NCBI GenBank assembly: GCA_031254195.1
Contig: JAIRUW010000013.1
Location: 1-64,000 of the forward strand
Origin: Oscillospiraceae bacterium
GTDB taxonomy: Bacteria; Bacillota; Clostridia; Oscillospirales; UBA929
Length of the DNA: 64,000 nucleotides
Reading direction: 5' to 3'
Shown: positions 33,775 to 43,300 of the stretch, one piece after another
Layout: every line of letters starts with the position of its first letter
How positions within the stretch are numbered: position 1 is the stretch's first letter
Notes under the pieces: model-generated
Databases searched by the model: none
Told to the model about the DNA's origin: nothing
What the model saw: only the letters and a program-made list of their open reading frames with translations
Made by a program: the position numbers and the translations under genes

Positions 33775-34635
33775 TCAGCCATTCCTGATCTGCGTCCCCA
33801 TCCCCTCGACCGTCAGCATCTCCACCAGCAGCGAGTGCGGGGCGCGCCCGTCGAGGATGACCGCGCTCTTGACCCCGCGCCGCAAGGCGTTGACGCAACA
33901 GTCCACTTTGGGGATCATCCCCTTGCTGACGACGCCGTCGCGCACCAGCGCGGGGATCTCGCTCAGCTTGGCCTCGGGAATCAGCGTCGCCGGGTCGTCT
34001 TTGTCGCGCAGGAGCCCCGGCACGTCGGTCAGCAGGATCAGCTTCTCCGCGCCCAGCTCCGCCGACAGTTCGGCCGCCGCCGTGTCGGCGTTGATGTTAT
34101 ACGCCGTGTCGGCGTCGATGCCGCGCGCGACTGTTGACACCACGGGGATATAGCCGTTATCCAGCGCCATCGCCACCGGCTTTGGGTCGGTTTTCTTGAT
34201 CTCGCCTACCAGCCCATAGTCGTTTTTGCCCCGCAGCCGTTCGGCGAGGAAGAGGCCGCCGTCCAGCCCCGACAGGCCGACGGCATGGCCGCCCCGTCCG
34301 GCGATCTGCGAGACGAGGTTTTTGTTCACCGTGCCGCACAGCGTCATCTGCACGGCCTCCATTGTCTCCTCGTCGGTATAGCGCAAGCCGTCCACAAACT
34401 TCGGCTCCTTACCCAGCCGGTTGAGCAGGGCGTTGATCTCCGGCCCGCCGCCGTGTACCAGCACCAGACGGATGCCCACCAGCGCGAGCAGGATGACGTC
34501 GTCGATGATGGCTTCGCGCAGCTCGGCTTTATCCATCGCCGCGCCGCCGTATTTGACCACGACCGTCTTTTTGCTGTATTGCCGGATGTACGGCAGCGCT
34601 TCGGTCAGGACTGTTATCCTGTCTTTTCCCGTCAT
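33775..34635 (-). CDS. argB: Acetylglutamate kinase
   Basis: This amino-acid kinase phosphorylates N-acetylglutamate. Hallmarks are VVKYGGAAMD, LVLVHGGGPEINALL, and the C-terminal GVVSKGMIPKVDCCVNAL. At 286 residues it is of normal length. The start overlaps argJ by four bases. It is the usual point of arginine feedback inhibition in organisms with the ArgJ cycle. The N-terminal region is short, and whether it is feedback-sensitive cannot be read here. Confidence 0.97.
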   Translation of the reverse strand: MTGKDRITVLTEALPYIRQYSKKTVVVKYGGAAMDKAELREAIIDDVILLALVGIRLVLVHGGGPEINALLNRLGKEPKFVDGLRYTDEETMEAVQMTLCGTVNKNLVSQIAGRGGHAVGLSGLDGGLFLAERLRGKNDYGLVGEIKKTDPKPVAMALDNGYIPVVSTVARGIDADTAYNINADTAAAELSAELGAEKLILLTDVPGLLRDKDDPATLIPEAKLSEIPALVRDGVVSKGMIPKVDCCVNALRRGVKSAVILDGRAPHSLLVEMLTVEGMGTQIRNG

Positions 34636-35852
34636 GTGCGGTACGCCCCGTTTATCTCTACGTACTTTTCCGTTAGATCACAACCGAACGCCTCGGCCTC
34701 AAACGCGCCGTCGTGCAGATCGACCAGTATCTGCACCTCGTCGCGGCTGAGGATGCGCTTGGCGAGGCCTTCGTCAAAGGTCAGCCCCGCGCCGTCCTTG
34801 CAGACGTCGATGGATTCGCCGGTGGATTTGAATGATACGTCCACATTCTCAGGCTTGAACGGGGCCTTGCTGTAACCCAAGGCGCACAGCACCCGTCCCC
34901 AGTTGGCGTCCGCGCCGTACATGGCCGCTTTGACAAGGCTGGAGGAGATGACGCCCATCGCCAGCTTTTCGGCGCACTCCTCGCTGCTCGCGCCTTTGAC
35001 GAGGCAGGACACCAGCTTGCTCGCGCCCTCGCCGTCGCGGGCGATCATTTTCGCCAGCTTGCCGTTGACAAAGTTGACGGCCTCCAAAAACTGCCTGTAT
35101 TCCGCGCCTTTCCATTCGATCTGCGGGTTCCCGGCAAGACCGCTGGCCAGCGCCGCTACCATATCGTTGGTGGAGGTATCGCCGTCCACGCTGATGCGGT
35201 TGTAGGTGATACGGTTGGAGTCGCTCAAAGCGGCGTGCAGCATCTCCGAGGTGATGGCGGCGTCGGTGGTGATGAAGGCCAGCATGGTCGCCATGTTGGG
35301 GTGGATCATGCCGCTGCCCTTGGCGATGCCGCCGACCGTGACTGTTTTACCCGCGATCAGGACTTGTGCCGCCACCTGTTTCTCACAGGTGTCGGTGGTC
35401 ATGATGGCCGCCGCCGCTTCATCGGAGCCATAGCGCGACAAACCCTTGACCAAAGAGGGGATCGCCTCCGTCACCGTCTCGACCGGCAGTGGTATGCCGA
35501 TGACGCCGGTGGAATTGATGATAATCTCGTCGGGGCGGATGGACAGCTCCTTTGCCAATGCTTCGCAGACCCTCCACGCGTTCTCGTTGCCGTCCGGCGC
35601 GCAGGCGTTGGCGTTGCCGCTGTTGACGATAACGGCGCGCGCCGTGCCGCGTACGAGATTGCGCTTGGTGACTTGAAGCGGCGCGGCCTGCACCTTGTTG
35701 GTGGTGAACAGCGCCGCGACCGAGCAGTCGCAGTCGGCAAAGATGAGGGCGAGGTCTTTTTTCGAGGTGTTCCTGCGGATCCCGGCGTGGACGCCGGAAG
35801 CCGAAAACCCTTTGGCGGCACAGCATCCGCCCTGTATTTCTTTCATTTTCAA
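34632..35852 (-). CDS. argJ: Ornithine acetyltransferase (ArgJ)
   Basis: ArgJ recycles the acetyl group from N-acetylornithine to glutamate, and in bifunctional forms also uses acetyl-CoA. The self-cleavage site is clear: KGSGMIHPNMATMLAF, with the catalytic Thr following Ala. The N-terminus has GFSASGVHAGIR and the C-terminus ends NGAYRT. At 406 residues it is of normal length. Its presence explains why no argA or argE is needed. The start lies seven bases after the argC stop. Confidence 0.97.
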   Translation of the reverse strand: MKMKEIQGGCCAAKGFSASGVHAGIRRNTSKKDLALIFADCDCSVAALFTTNKVQAAPLQVTKRNLVRGTARAVIVNSGNANACAPDGNENAWRVCEALAKELSIRPDEIIINSTGVIGIPLPVETVTEAIPSLVKGLSRYGSDEAAAAIMTTDTCEKQVAAQVLIAGKTVTVGGIAKGSGMIHPNMATMLAFITTDAAITSEMLHAALSDSNRITYNRISVDGDTSTNDMVAALASGLAGNPQIEWKGAEYRQFLEAVNFVNGKLAKMIARDGEGASKLVSCLVKGASSEECAEKLAMGVISSSLVKAAMYGADANWGRVLCALGYSKAPFKPENVDVSFKSTGESIDVCKDGAGLTFDEGLAKRILSRDEVQILVDLHDGAFEAEAFGCDLTEKYVEINGAYRT

Positions 35853-35859
35853 TGGCTCC

Positions 35860-36750
35860 TTATACGTTAAATCGCAACTTAAAACACTGCACCGCCGCGC
35901 CGGCGGCGCCTTTGCCTAAATTATCGAACCGCGCGATAGCAACAGTTTGTAATTTTTGACCGAATATAAACAGTTCGGCATCATCCGTTCCGTTGCACGC
36001 TTCCATATCCAGCCGGCCGGCCTCTAAATGGTCTTCCCCGCCGAACGGCATGACTTTTACATGCTCCGCGCCGTGATACCATTCCGCCAGCGTCGTGTGG
36101 ACGCCCGGCGCGTAAAGCGGGAGCGGGATGGTGACCAGCATCCCCCGCTTTACCGGCGTGAGGACGGGCACGAAAATGGGCGGGGTGTCCATGCCGCTGA
36201 CGATCTGCATCTCCGGCAGGTGCTTATGTTGCAACCCCAGCGCGTACGGCATGGCGCCTTTTGGCGCGTCCGGCCCCTCGAACTCTTCGATCATCTGCCT
36301 GCCGCCGCCGCTGTAACCGGTCAGCGAGAAGCAGGACAGCACCTTGTAAGGGGCAATCCACTTCTGCCGCACCAATGGGTAGACAATGGCGCAGAAGCCG
36401 GTGGCGTGGCAGCCGGGGACGGCGATGCGGCGGGATTGCTTGATCATGTCGCGGTGCTCCGGTGAGAGCTCGGGGAAACCGTACGCCCAGCCGGGATCGG
36501 TCCGGTGCGCGGTCGAAGCGTCGAATACCACCGTCTGGGGATTGGTGACAAGGGAAACGGCTTCACGGGCGGCGTCGTCAGGCAGGCAGAGGAATACCGC
36601 GTCGGCGGCGTTGAGCCGTTCCGCCCGGGCGGCGGGGTCTTTGCGCTCCTCCTCACTGATTTCCAGCAGCTCCACACCGGGAATGGCCCTCAGCCTTTCC
36701 TCAATTTGCAGTCCTGTGGTTCCGGCGCGTCCGTCGATAAAGATTTTCAT
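35860..36750 (-). CDS. argC: N-acetyl-gamma-glutamyl-phosphate reductase, type 2
   Basis: ArgC reduces N-acetylglutamyl phosphate to the semialdehyde. The active-site Cys lies in [17 protein letters not shown]. The N-terminus [20 protein letters not shown] and the 296-residue length identify the short type 2 form rather than the 345-residue type 1 more common in Firmicutes. The ATG at 36750 follows AGGAG, and overlaps the argH stop by four bases. Confidence 0.95.
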   Translation of the reverse strand: MKIFIDGRAGTTGLQIEERLRAIPGVELLEISEEERKDPAARAERLNAADAVFLCLPDDAAREAVSLVTNPQTVVFDASTAHRTDPGWAYGFPELSPEHRDMIKQSRRIAVPGCHATGFCAIVYPLVRQKWIAPYKVLSCFSLTGYSGGGRQMIEEFEGPDAPKGAMPYALGLQHKHLPEMQIVSGMDTPPIFVPVLTPVKRGMLVTIPLPLYAPGVHTTLAEWYHGAEHVKVMPFGGEDHLEAGRLDMEACNGTDDAELFIFGQKLQTVAIARFDNLGKGAAGAAVQCFKLRFNV

Positions 36751-38057
36751 AGCAGCCCTCTCCTTTTCACACAATTTTCAAGGTTTAACAGTTCGTATAT
36801 ATCTTCGTTGAACAATACGGAATGTTTACGATACTCCCCGATAGATAATGTCTCCAGTGTTTCCCCTCGCTCCGCGCAATCCCTGACCAGCGCCCCGGCG
36901 ATACCGTATGCCTCCCGAAAGGGCAGGCCTTTTTTCACCAGATAGTCGGCGCAGTCTGTGGCGTTGAGGAACCCTTCGGCGGCGGCGGCGCGCATCCTGT
37001 CTTTGTTGAAGACAATCGCCGCCATCATCGGCGTAAAGGCTTCCAGACAGGCCGAGACGGTATCCAGCGCGTCGAACAGGGCCTCCTTGTCCTCCTGCAT
37101 ATCCTTGTTATAGGCCAGCGGCAACCCTTTCATCATGGCCAGCGTTCCCATCAGATGGCCGAAGACGCGCCCCGATTTGCCGCGGACCAGTTCACAAATG
37201 TCAGGGTTTTTCTTCTGCGGCATGATGGACGAGCCTGTGGCAAACGCGTCGGGAAGGGCCGCGAAGCCGAACTCGGAGGAGCACCAAAGAATGACCTCCT
37301 CCGCCATCCGCGACAGATGCGTCATAAGGATAGACAGGGCGGACAGTGTTTCGAGAACAAAGTCCCTGTCGCTGACCGCGTCCATCGTGTTTGCGCAGGG
37401 GCGGGCAAATCCTAATACACTTGCGGTCATAGTACGGTCTATAGGGTAAGTCGTCCCGGCCAGCGCGCCCGCGCCCAGCGGGCACTCGTCCATCCTGCGG
37501 ATTGCGTCTTCCATACGTGAGCAATCGCGGGCAAGCATTTCATGCCACGCCCCAAGGTGCAGCGCCAGCGTGACCGGCTGCGCCCTTTGCAAATGCGTAT
37601 ACCCCGGCATGACCGTCGCCCTATGCCCCTCTATACGGGCGTCCAGTGTTTCCAGCAACCCTTTGAGCTGCTCCCGAAGCGCCGACAGCGCCGACTTGGT
37701 ATACAGGCGCAAATCGGCTGCCACCTGGTCGTTGCGGCTGCGTCCTGTGTGCAGGCGCTTGCCGGCGCCGCCGATCCGGCGGGTCAGCTCAGCTTCGACG
37801 AAGGTATGGACGTCCTCAGCGGACGGGTCGATTGCCAGCGAGCCGTTTGCCAGGTCGGCCGATATGCTGTGCAGGCCGGTTTCGATCATCTTGGCATCTT
37901 CTTTTGAAATAATGCCGCATTCGCCCAGCATGGCGGCGTGCGCCAGCGAGCCTTGGATGTCCTCTTTGACCATCCGCGCGTCAAACCCAATCGAGCGGTT
38001 GAAGGCTTCGAGCGCGGGGTTTATGTCGCCGGAGGCGCGTCCCGCCCAGAGTTTCAT
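36747..38057 (-). CDS. argH: Argininosuccinate lyase
   Basis: The final enzyme of arginine synthesis, it releases arginine and fumarate. The superfamily signature [12 protein letters not shown] is intact, as are [18 protein letters not shown] and [16 protein letters not shown]. The ATG at 38057 ([11 protein letters not shown]) is preferred over a TTG two codons upstream. At 436 residues it is slightly short but complete. It begins ten bases after argG. Confidence 0.97.
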   Translation of the reverse strand: MKLWAGRASGDINPALEAFNRSIGFDARMVKEDIQGSLAHAAMLGECGIISKEDAKMIETGLHSISADLANGSLAIDPSAEDVHTFVEAELTRRIGGAGKRLHTGRSRNDQVAADLRLYTKSALSALREQLKGLLETLDARIEGHRATVMPGYTHLQRAQPVTLALHLGAWHEMLARDCSRMEDAIRRMDECPLGAGALAGTTYPIDRTMTASVLGFARPCANTMDAVSDRDFVLETLSALSILMTHLSRMAEEVILWCSSEFGFAALPDAFATGSSIMPQKKNPDICELVRGKSGRVFGHLMGTLAMMKGLPLAYNKDMQEDKEALFDALDTVSACLEAFTPMMAAIVFNKDRMRAAAAEGFLNATDCADYLVKKGLPFREAYGIAGALVRDCAERGETLETLSIGEYRKHSVLFNEDIYELLNLENCVKRRGLL

Positions 38058-38066
38058 AATCAATCC

Positions 38067-39266
38067 CTACTTCCGCAGCAACGCGTGTACTTTAGACGGC
38101 AAGCCGAACAGGTTGATGAACCCCTCGGCGTCCTTTTGATTATAATCGCTTTCGCCGAAAGACGCAAGCTCTTCCGAATATAGGGAAAACGGGCTTTCCA
38201 TGCCCTGGCCGATGATATTGCCTTTATACAGCTTGAGCCGTACCGTCCCGCTGACATGCTCCTGCGTCTTGTCGACGAACGCGCTCAGCGCCTCGCGCAG
38301 CGGTGTGAACCACTGGCCGTAATAGACCAGCTCGGCAAACCGGATGGCAAGCTGCTGTTTCATGTGCGCCGTGTCGCGGTCAAGGGTGAGCTGCTCCAGC
38401 ATGGCGTGGGCTTTATACAGGATGGTGCCGCCGGGCGTCTCGTAGACGCCGCGCGACTTCATGCCGACGAGGCGGTTTTCCAAAAGGTCGATGACGCCGA
38501 CGCCGTGCCTGCCGCCCAACGAGTTGAGTGTTTCAATCAGCGTTACGCCGTCCAGCTTTTCGCCGTTCAGTGACACAGGGACGCCTTGCTGAAAACCCAA
38601 CGAGATGGTTTCGGGAGTATCAGGGGCCTTCTCCGGCGTCACGCCCAGCTCGAGGATATTGTCATACAGCGGGGCGTTGGCGGGGTCTTCGAGGTCGAGT
38701 CCCTCATGGGAGAGGTGCCAGAGGTTTTTATCTTTGGAATAGTTCGTCTCCCGGCTGATGGGCAGAGGGATGCCGCGGGCCTCCGCATATTCGATCTCGT
38801 CCTCGCGGCTTTTGAGATCCCACTCGCGCCACGGGGCGATGATCGACAGCTCCGGGGCGAACGCCTTGATGGCCAGCTCAAAGCGCACTTGGTCGTTGCC
38901 CTTTCCGGTGCAGCCGTGCGCGATGGCGTCGGCCCCCTCGCGCTTTGCGATCTCCACCATCCTACGCGCGATGACCGGGCGCGCGAACGAGGTGCCCAGC
39001 AGGTATTCCCCTTCATAGACCGCTCCCGCCTTCAGAGTGGGGAATATAAACTCATCCACAAACTCCCGGCGTAAATCCTCGATAAAACACTTGGAAGCGC
39101 CTGTTTTCAAGGCTTTTTCAATCAGGCCGTCCAGTTCCGCGCCCTGTCCAACGTCGGCCGCCACGGCGATGACCTCACACCCGTAATTCTCTTTCAGCCA
39201 CGGAATAATAACAGAAGTGTCCAGCCCGCCCGAATAAGCTAGAACCGCTTTTTTGCATGTTTTCAT
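38067..39266 (-). CDS. argG: Argininosuccinate synthase
   Basis: ArgG joins citrulline and aspartate using ATP. The PP-loop [17 protein letters not shown] and [14 protein letters not shown] are present. The 399-residue length is normal. The ATG at 39266 follows TTAAGGAGGAG. The frame is open to 39341, but those residues are not conserved. It is the first gene of the arginine operon, 64 bases downstream of a promoter overlapped by an ARG-box-like site. Confidence 0.98.
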   Translation of the reverse strand: MKTCKKAVLAYSGGLDTSVIIPWLKENYGCEVIAVAADVGQGAELDGLIEKALKTGASKCFIEDLRREFVDEFIFPTLKAGAVYEGEYLLGTSFARPVIARRMVEIAKREGADAIAHGCTGKGNDQVRFELAIKAFAPELSIIAPWREWDLKSREDEIEYAEARGIPLPISRETNYSKDKNLWHLSHEGLDLEDPANAPLYDNILELGVTPEKAPDTPETISLGFQQGVPVSLNGEKLDGVTLIETLNSLGGRHGVGVIDLLENRLVGMKSRGVYETPGGTILYKAHAMLEQLTLDRDTAHMKQQLAIRFAELVYYGQWFTPLREALSAFVDKTQEHVSGTVRLKLYKGNIIGQGMESPFSLYSEELASFGESDYNQKDAEGFINLFGLPSKVHALLRK

Positions 39267-39329
39267 GGTTCTCCTCCTTAACATAAGTCCGCGGAGCGCC
39301 GAAAACCGAACGGGCGCCGCTGTTTTATA

Positions 39330-39359
39330 AATATAACACATGATGAATAAAAATGCAAT
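39330..39359 (-). promoter_or_regulatory. arg operon promoter overlapped by a putative ARG box
   Basis: On the - strand TTGCAT, a 17-base spacer and TATATT. The 18 bases at 39342-39359 read ATTGCATTTTTATTCATC, matching the ArgR consensus WNTGAATWWWWATTCANW at 16 of 18 positions. The site covers the -35 box and spacer, so ArgR with arginine would repress the operon. argR is not in the window. Confidence 0.7.
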
Positions 39360-39378
39360 ACTCTATTTGAACTTGGAC

Positions 39379-39407
39379 TTGAATTTTTTTTCGCATTGGT
39401 TTATAAT
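39379..39407 (+). promoter_or_regulatory. Sigma-A-type promoter upstream of cheR
   Basis: TTGAAT, 17 bases and a perfect TATAAT point towards cheR, with the start of transcription about 65 bases before the GTG. Confidence 0.65.
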
Positions 39408-39475
39408 GTACATAATGTCCGGCTGGAAAGCACCGGGAAGGCATATATTTGTTACGGTGGATGGGAGGCGCGGCT

Positions 39476-40291
39476 GTGGAGGGTAACCATGTATCCAGGG
39501 ATGAGTTTCTCAAACTGGTACGGTACATAAAAGAGAATTACGGGGTCAACCTTGAGCAGAAGCTCACTTTGGTCGAAGGCCGGCTGTGGAACGTCATCAA
39601 GCAAAAAGGGTTTGCGTCCTTGGGGGAATATTTTGATTTTGCCATGAGCGACAGGTCCGGCACGGAAATCAAAACACTGCTGACGCGCCTGACCACAAAT
39701 TATACATACTTCATGCGCGAGGATCAACACTACGCTTTTTTAACGGGCACCATCCTGCCTGAACTGATCCCGACGCTCAAGTCCAAGGATTTGCGTATAT
39801 GGAGCGCCGGATGCTCATCGGGCGAGGAACCTTATACGACCGCTATGGTCCTTGACGACTATTTTGGGACCTCCAAAAGCCAATGGGACGCCAAGATACT
39901 CGCCACCGACATTTCACCGCAGGTCCTGCAAATGGCGGATGAAGCGGTATATCCCGAGGACAGGCTGAAAAACCTGCCCCCGGCTTGGAAGACAAAGTAT
40001 TTCACCAAAGAGCCGGGCGATCAGTTTCGGATCAAGCCTGACATCAAAAAGGAAGTCGTCTTCCGCTCGTTTAACTTGATGGAGCCGTTCCCGTTCCGCA
40101 AGCCCTTCCATGTTATTTTCTGCCGCAATGTAATGATTTATTTTGATAAACCCACCCGCGACGGGCTGATTGAGCGTTATTACGACGCGCTGGAGCCGGG
40201 AGGGTATCTTTTTATAGGCCTTTCGGAAACGGTGGACAAATCGGTGACGCGGTTTGATTTCGTTAGGCCTTCTATATATAGGAAGGTATAA
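39476..40291 (+). CDS. cheR: Chemotaxis protein methyltransferase CheR
   Basis: CheR methylates glutamates of chemoreceptors using SAM. The N-terminal helical domain contains LLTRLTTNYTYFMRE. The SAM-binding domain has IWSAGCSSGEEPYTTAM, ILATDISPQVL, and FHVIFCRNVMIYFDKPTR. I chose the GTG at 39476, which has GGGAGG seven bases upstream, over an ATG at 39449. This gives 271 residues, the usual size. It begins the chemotaxis and flagellar operon. Confidence 0.95.
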   Translation: MEGNHVSRDEFLKLVRYIKENYGVNLEQKLTLVEGRLWNVIKQKGFASLGEYFDFAMSDRSGTEIKTLLTRLTTNYTYFMREDQHYAFLTGTILPELIPTLKSKDLRIWSAGCSSGEEPYTTAMVLDDYFGTSKSQWDAKILATDISPQVLQMADEAVYPEDRLKNLPPAWKTKYFTKEPGDQFRIKPDIKKEVVFRSFNLMEPFPFRKPFHVIFCRNVMIYFDKPTRDGLIERYYDALEPGGYLFIGLSETVDKSVTRFDFVRPSIYRKV

Positions 40292-40327
40292 GGTATACAA
40301 TAGCATACAGAAAAGAGGTGGAACCCC

Positions 40328-41344
40328 ATGTCCCATGATACAATCAGGGTCCTTGTGGTAGACGATTCGCTTTTCTTTCGCAGTATGCTGGTTAAAGGGC
40401 TGTCGGAAGCGCAGGGTATTGAGGTTGTGGGTGAAGCGTATGATCCCTATGATGCCCGGGAGAGCCTTTTGAACCTGGAACCGGACGTAATGACGCTGGA
40501 CATCGAGATGCCGAACATGAACGGCGTGGAATTCCTAAAAATACTGCTCCCACAGTGGAAAATCCCTGTTGTGGTTATTTCGAGCAGAGGCGACCTTGCC
40601 GACGCTGCCAAGCGGGCGGGAGCCGCTGATTTTTTCCAAAAACCGGAGCGCGCCAACAAGGCTTCTGTTGACGCTTTTCTCAAAGAACTGCCCAACCGCG
40701 TCCGCGCTGCCGTTTCCAAGACCCGGATGGCTTCTGTCTCTCTGCCGGGGGCGGGCGGGTCTTCAAATTGCGTCGTCGCGCTGGGAGCTTCCACCGGCGG
40801 CACACAGGCCACCGCCCGGATTGTACACGCCCTGCCGGCAGATTTTCCGGGGATGGTCATCGTACAGCATATGCCGCCGGATTTTACCCGCATGTACGCA
40901 AGCAACCTCGACCGCGACTGCCAGATGCATGTCACCGAGGCGAGGGACGGAGAGAGGATCGAACGCGGAAAGGTGCTGGTCGCCCCGGGCGGCGGGCTGC
41001 ATATGGAGGTGCAGCAGCGAGGCGACGGCAATTTTGTACGCCTGACCCCGGGAGATAAGGTCAGCGGGCACTGCCCGTCGGTCGACAGGCTCTTCCTTTC
41101 CATGGCAAAGCATTTGCCGGGCAGGTCCTCCGTTGGGGTATTGCTGACCGGTATGGGCGCGGATGGCGCGCGCGGGCTGCTCGCCATGCGCAATACCGGC
41201 GCGTATACTGTCGGGCAGGATGAGAAAAGCTGCGTTGTATACGGGATGCCGCGCGAAGCCTTTGAGATGGGCGCGGTCACGCGCCAGTCGCCGCTGGAAG
41301 GCATTGCCGAGCTGCTAATCAGGTATGTACGCAACCTAAAATAG
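40328..41344 (+). CDS. cheB: Chemotaxis methylesterase CheB
   Basis: CheB removes methyl groups from receptors and deamidates glutamines. The receiver domain has DDS (residues 12-14) and the phospho-accepting Asp in TLDIEMPNMNG. The esterase domain has the catalytic Ser in LGASTGGTQA, His in VQHMPPDFT and Asp in LTGMGADGARG. At 338 residues it is of normal length. AAAGAGGTGG precedes the ATG, 36 bases after cheR. Confidence 0.97.
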   Translation: MSHDTIRVLVVDDSLFFRSMLVKGLSEAQGIEVVGEAYDPYDARESLLNLEPDVMTLDIEMPNMNGVEFLKILLPQWKIPVVVISSRGDLADAAKRAGAADFFQKPERANKASVDAFLKELPNRVRAAVSKTRMASVSLPGAGGSSNCVVALGASTGGTQATARIVHALPADFPGMVIVQHMPPDFTRMYASNLDRDCQMHVTEARDGERIERGKVLVAPGGGLHMEVQQRGDGNFVRLTPGDKVSGHCPSVDRLFLSMAKHLPGRSSVGVLLTGMGADGARGLLAMRNTGAYTVGQDEKSCVVYGMPREAFEMGAVTRQSPLEGIAELLIRYVRNLK

Positions 41345-41353
41345 GGGTGGACT

Positions 41354-41944
41354 GTGGAACATGTGGTTGGTATCGGGGGGTATGCCGTTTCGGGCAGTCC
41401 CGATGACGTCATAAAGACCTTTGCGCTGTCCACCTGCGTCGGGCTGGTGTATTACAGTATGCGCAAGCGTGCCATGGCGATGGCGCATATCCAGCTGCCG
41501 GTCTGCCGTTCGATGAGCACGGGGGATAAGCCCAGCCGCTTTGCCGACATGGCGCCGGAGTTTTTGCTAAAAGAGATGCAGCAGAAGCACGCCGTAACCC
41601 CGCGCGAGGTACTGATCAGCCTGTACGGCGGGATTGACGGCAGGGGGGCGGGCGACTGCTTCCGTATCGGCGAAAAGAACCTTCAGGTAGTCAAAGACAC
41701 GCTCCGCAAGCTCGGCTTGGTATACAACGAGGTCGATACCGGCGGGCAGGAGAGCCGGACGCTGGTGGCGTATACCTCCACCGGCATAGTAGAGGTCATC
41801 AAGCGCCCGATGGCGTTCAGCGGGCCGGGCGCTCCGGCGGCACGCACCGGTCCCCAGGGGCCGGCAAGGACCGGACCGCAAGGCCCGGCGGCGCGGACCG
41901 GCCCCCAAGGGCCGGCGGGCAGGGCTCCGGGCTTCTTGAGATAA
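41354..41944 (+). CDS. cheD: Chemoreceptor deamidase CheD with collagen-like C-terminal tail
   Basis: CheD deamidates receptor glutamines and works with CheC in Firmicutes. The catalytic Cys and His are present in LSTCVGLVYYS and MAHIQLP. The core ends near residue 155. A tail of about 40 residues follows, rich in Gly and Pro with repeated TGPQGPA units, so the 196-residue protein exceeds the usual 155-165. The GTG start follows AGGGGTGGACT. No cheC is present in this stretch. Confidence 0.93.
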   Translation: MEHVVGIGGYAVSGSPDDVIKTFALSTCVGLVYYSMRKRAMAMAHIQLPVCRSMSTGDKPSRFADMAPEFLLKEMQQKHAVTPREVLISLYGGIDGRGAGDCFRIGEKNLQVVKDTLRKLGLVYNEVDTGGQESRTLVAYTSTGIVEVIKRPMAFSGPGAPAARTGPQGPARTGPQGPAARTGPQGPAGRAPGFLR

Positions 41945-42021
41945 CGCTTGACTACGGTATGAATGTATGATAAACTGCCCATTATACCGATTAATTATGG
42001 GCAAGAGGGGGGAACGGGTGC

Positions 42022-42744
42022 TTGGACAGCGTGAACAACATAGCCTCCATGCGCGTCGCGCAGGCGATGCAGGGTATTCAGACCCGCCTCGCTGAAATCG
42101 AAGAACGGATGGGGATTTCGTTTTCCGCCCAAATGCTGCGCGCTCAGTCCTCGCAGGGAGCAGGGGGGAGCGCCGCCGTTGGCGAGTCCGAGGGGGAGCA
42201 CCTGTGGCCGTCGGAGATTGCGGACGATGTATCCCAAGAGTACAGCTATACGGATGAAACCGTCCAAGTACAGCAAACGGGAGGGTTTGGCCGGTTACCG
42301 GAGAGCTCTTATGACAGCCTTTTCGTGGAAGCGGCGGAACGCTACGGCATTAGCGCGGCGCTGATTAAAGCGGTCGGCTTTGCCGAAAGCACTTTCCGCC
42401 CGGGCGCCGTTTCCCAATCGGGCGCGATGGGCCTGATGCAGTTGATGCCTTACACCGCCGAGGCGCTGGGCGTGAACGACCCGTTTGACCCGGCGCAGAA
42501 CATAGACGGCGGGGCGCGGCTGCTGGCACAGCACCTGGACCGCTTCGGCGGGGACGCGCTGCTTGCCGTCGCCGCCTATAACTGCGGCCCCTACGGCGTC
42601 ACCTCGCGGGGAATCACCGATTTGTCCGACCCCGAACAGCGCGCGCTGCTCCCGGCGGAGACGCGCGGCTATTTGGCGCGGATAGAGCAGTATCTGGGCG
42701 AAGCGCAGGCGCTGTATGTATTGAGCAGCCCGTATGCGGTCTGA
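42022..42744 (+). CDS. SLT-type lytic transglycosylase, flagellum-associated
   Basis: The 240-residue protein has an N-terminal coiled region (QTRLAEIEERMG) and a Gln/Ser-rich linker. The SLT goose-lysozyme-like domain starts near residue 95: ISAALIKAVGFAESTFRPGAVSQSGAMGLMQLMP with the catalytic Glu in FAES, then VAAYNCGP. No signal peptide is visible, so export through the flagellar system is likely, as for FlgJ-like muramidases. Placement between cheD and flgB suggests it opens peptidoglycan for the rod. The TTG start follows AGAGGGGGG. Confidence 0.88.
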   Translation: MDSVNNIASMRVAQAMQGIQTRLAEIEERMGISFSAQMLRAQSSQGAGGSAAVGESEGEHLWPSEIADDVSQEYSYTDETVQVQQTGGFGRLPESSYDSLFVEAAERYGISAALIKAVGFAESTFRPGAVSQSGAMGLMQLMPYTAEALGVNDPFDPAQNIDGGARLLAQHLDRFGGDALLAVAAYNCGPYGVTSRGITDLSDPEQRALLPAETRGYLARIEQYLGEAQALYVLSSPYAV

Positions 42745-42790
42745 GCAGGCGGCCTTTTAAGGAAGGTCTTACATATATGTATTTTTACGG

Positions 42791-42817
42791 TAAAATATTG
42801 CCGAATATTCCCGATTC
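42791..42817 (+). promoter_or_regulatory. Possible sigma-D-type flagellar promoter
   Basis: TAAA, exactly 15 bases and CCCGATTC resemble the sigma-D consensus (TAAA, 15, GCCGATAT). An inverted repeat CCGAAT/ATTCGG overlaps it. The 142-base gap before flgB has no gene. The match is partial. Confidence 0.35.
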
Positions 42818-42886
42818 GGGTTTAGTATGCTAGAGTTGCTAACGATACACAATAGAATAAGGACCTTCCAAAAAGGGGCGTGACCT

Positions 42887-43300
42887 ATGTTCAATAAGAT
42901 GTTTCGGAATATCGACCTGATGCAGAAGGGCTTGGACGCGGCGTGGATGCGTCAGGACGTTATCGCGCACAACATCGCCAATGTGGATACCCCGGACTAT
43001 AATGCGCAGCATGTGGAGTTTGAGTCGCTGCTTAAAGCCGCGCTGAACGGCGAGGGGACGATGGAAGGATACAGGACGCACGAAAAACACATCCGAATCG
43101 GGGGCAGCCCCGACCCCATGCAGGTCAAACCAATAACCATGACCGACTACCACTACGAGATTCGCATGGACGGCAATAATGTGGACCCCGACCACCAGAT
43201 GACCGAGATGGCCGCCAACTATATCCGCTACAGCGCTTTGCAGGCGCGGGTCACCGGCTCGTTCAACAGGCTGAAGATGGCGATAAGGGAGGGTAAATGA
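42887..43300 (+). CDS. flgB: Flagellar basal-body rod protein FlgB
   Basis: FlgB is a proximal rod subunit. It has the rod-protein N-terminal motif MRQDVIAHNIANVDTPDYNAQHVEFE and a C-terminal coil (YIRYSALQARVTGSFNRLKMAI). At 137 residues it is normal. AAAAGGGGCG precedes the ATG. It overlaps flgC by four bases and begins the basal-body part of the operon. Confidence 0.96.
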   Translation: MFNKMFRNIDLMQKGLDAAWMRQDVIAHNIANVDTPDYNAQHVEFESLLKAALNGEGTMEGYRTHEKHIRIGGSPDPMQVKPITMTDYHYEIRMDGNNVDPDHQMTEMAANYIRYSALQARVTGSFNRLKMAIREGK

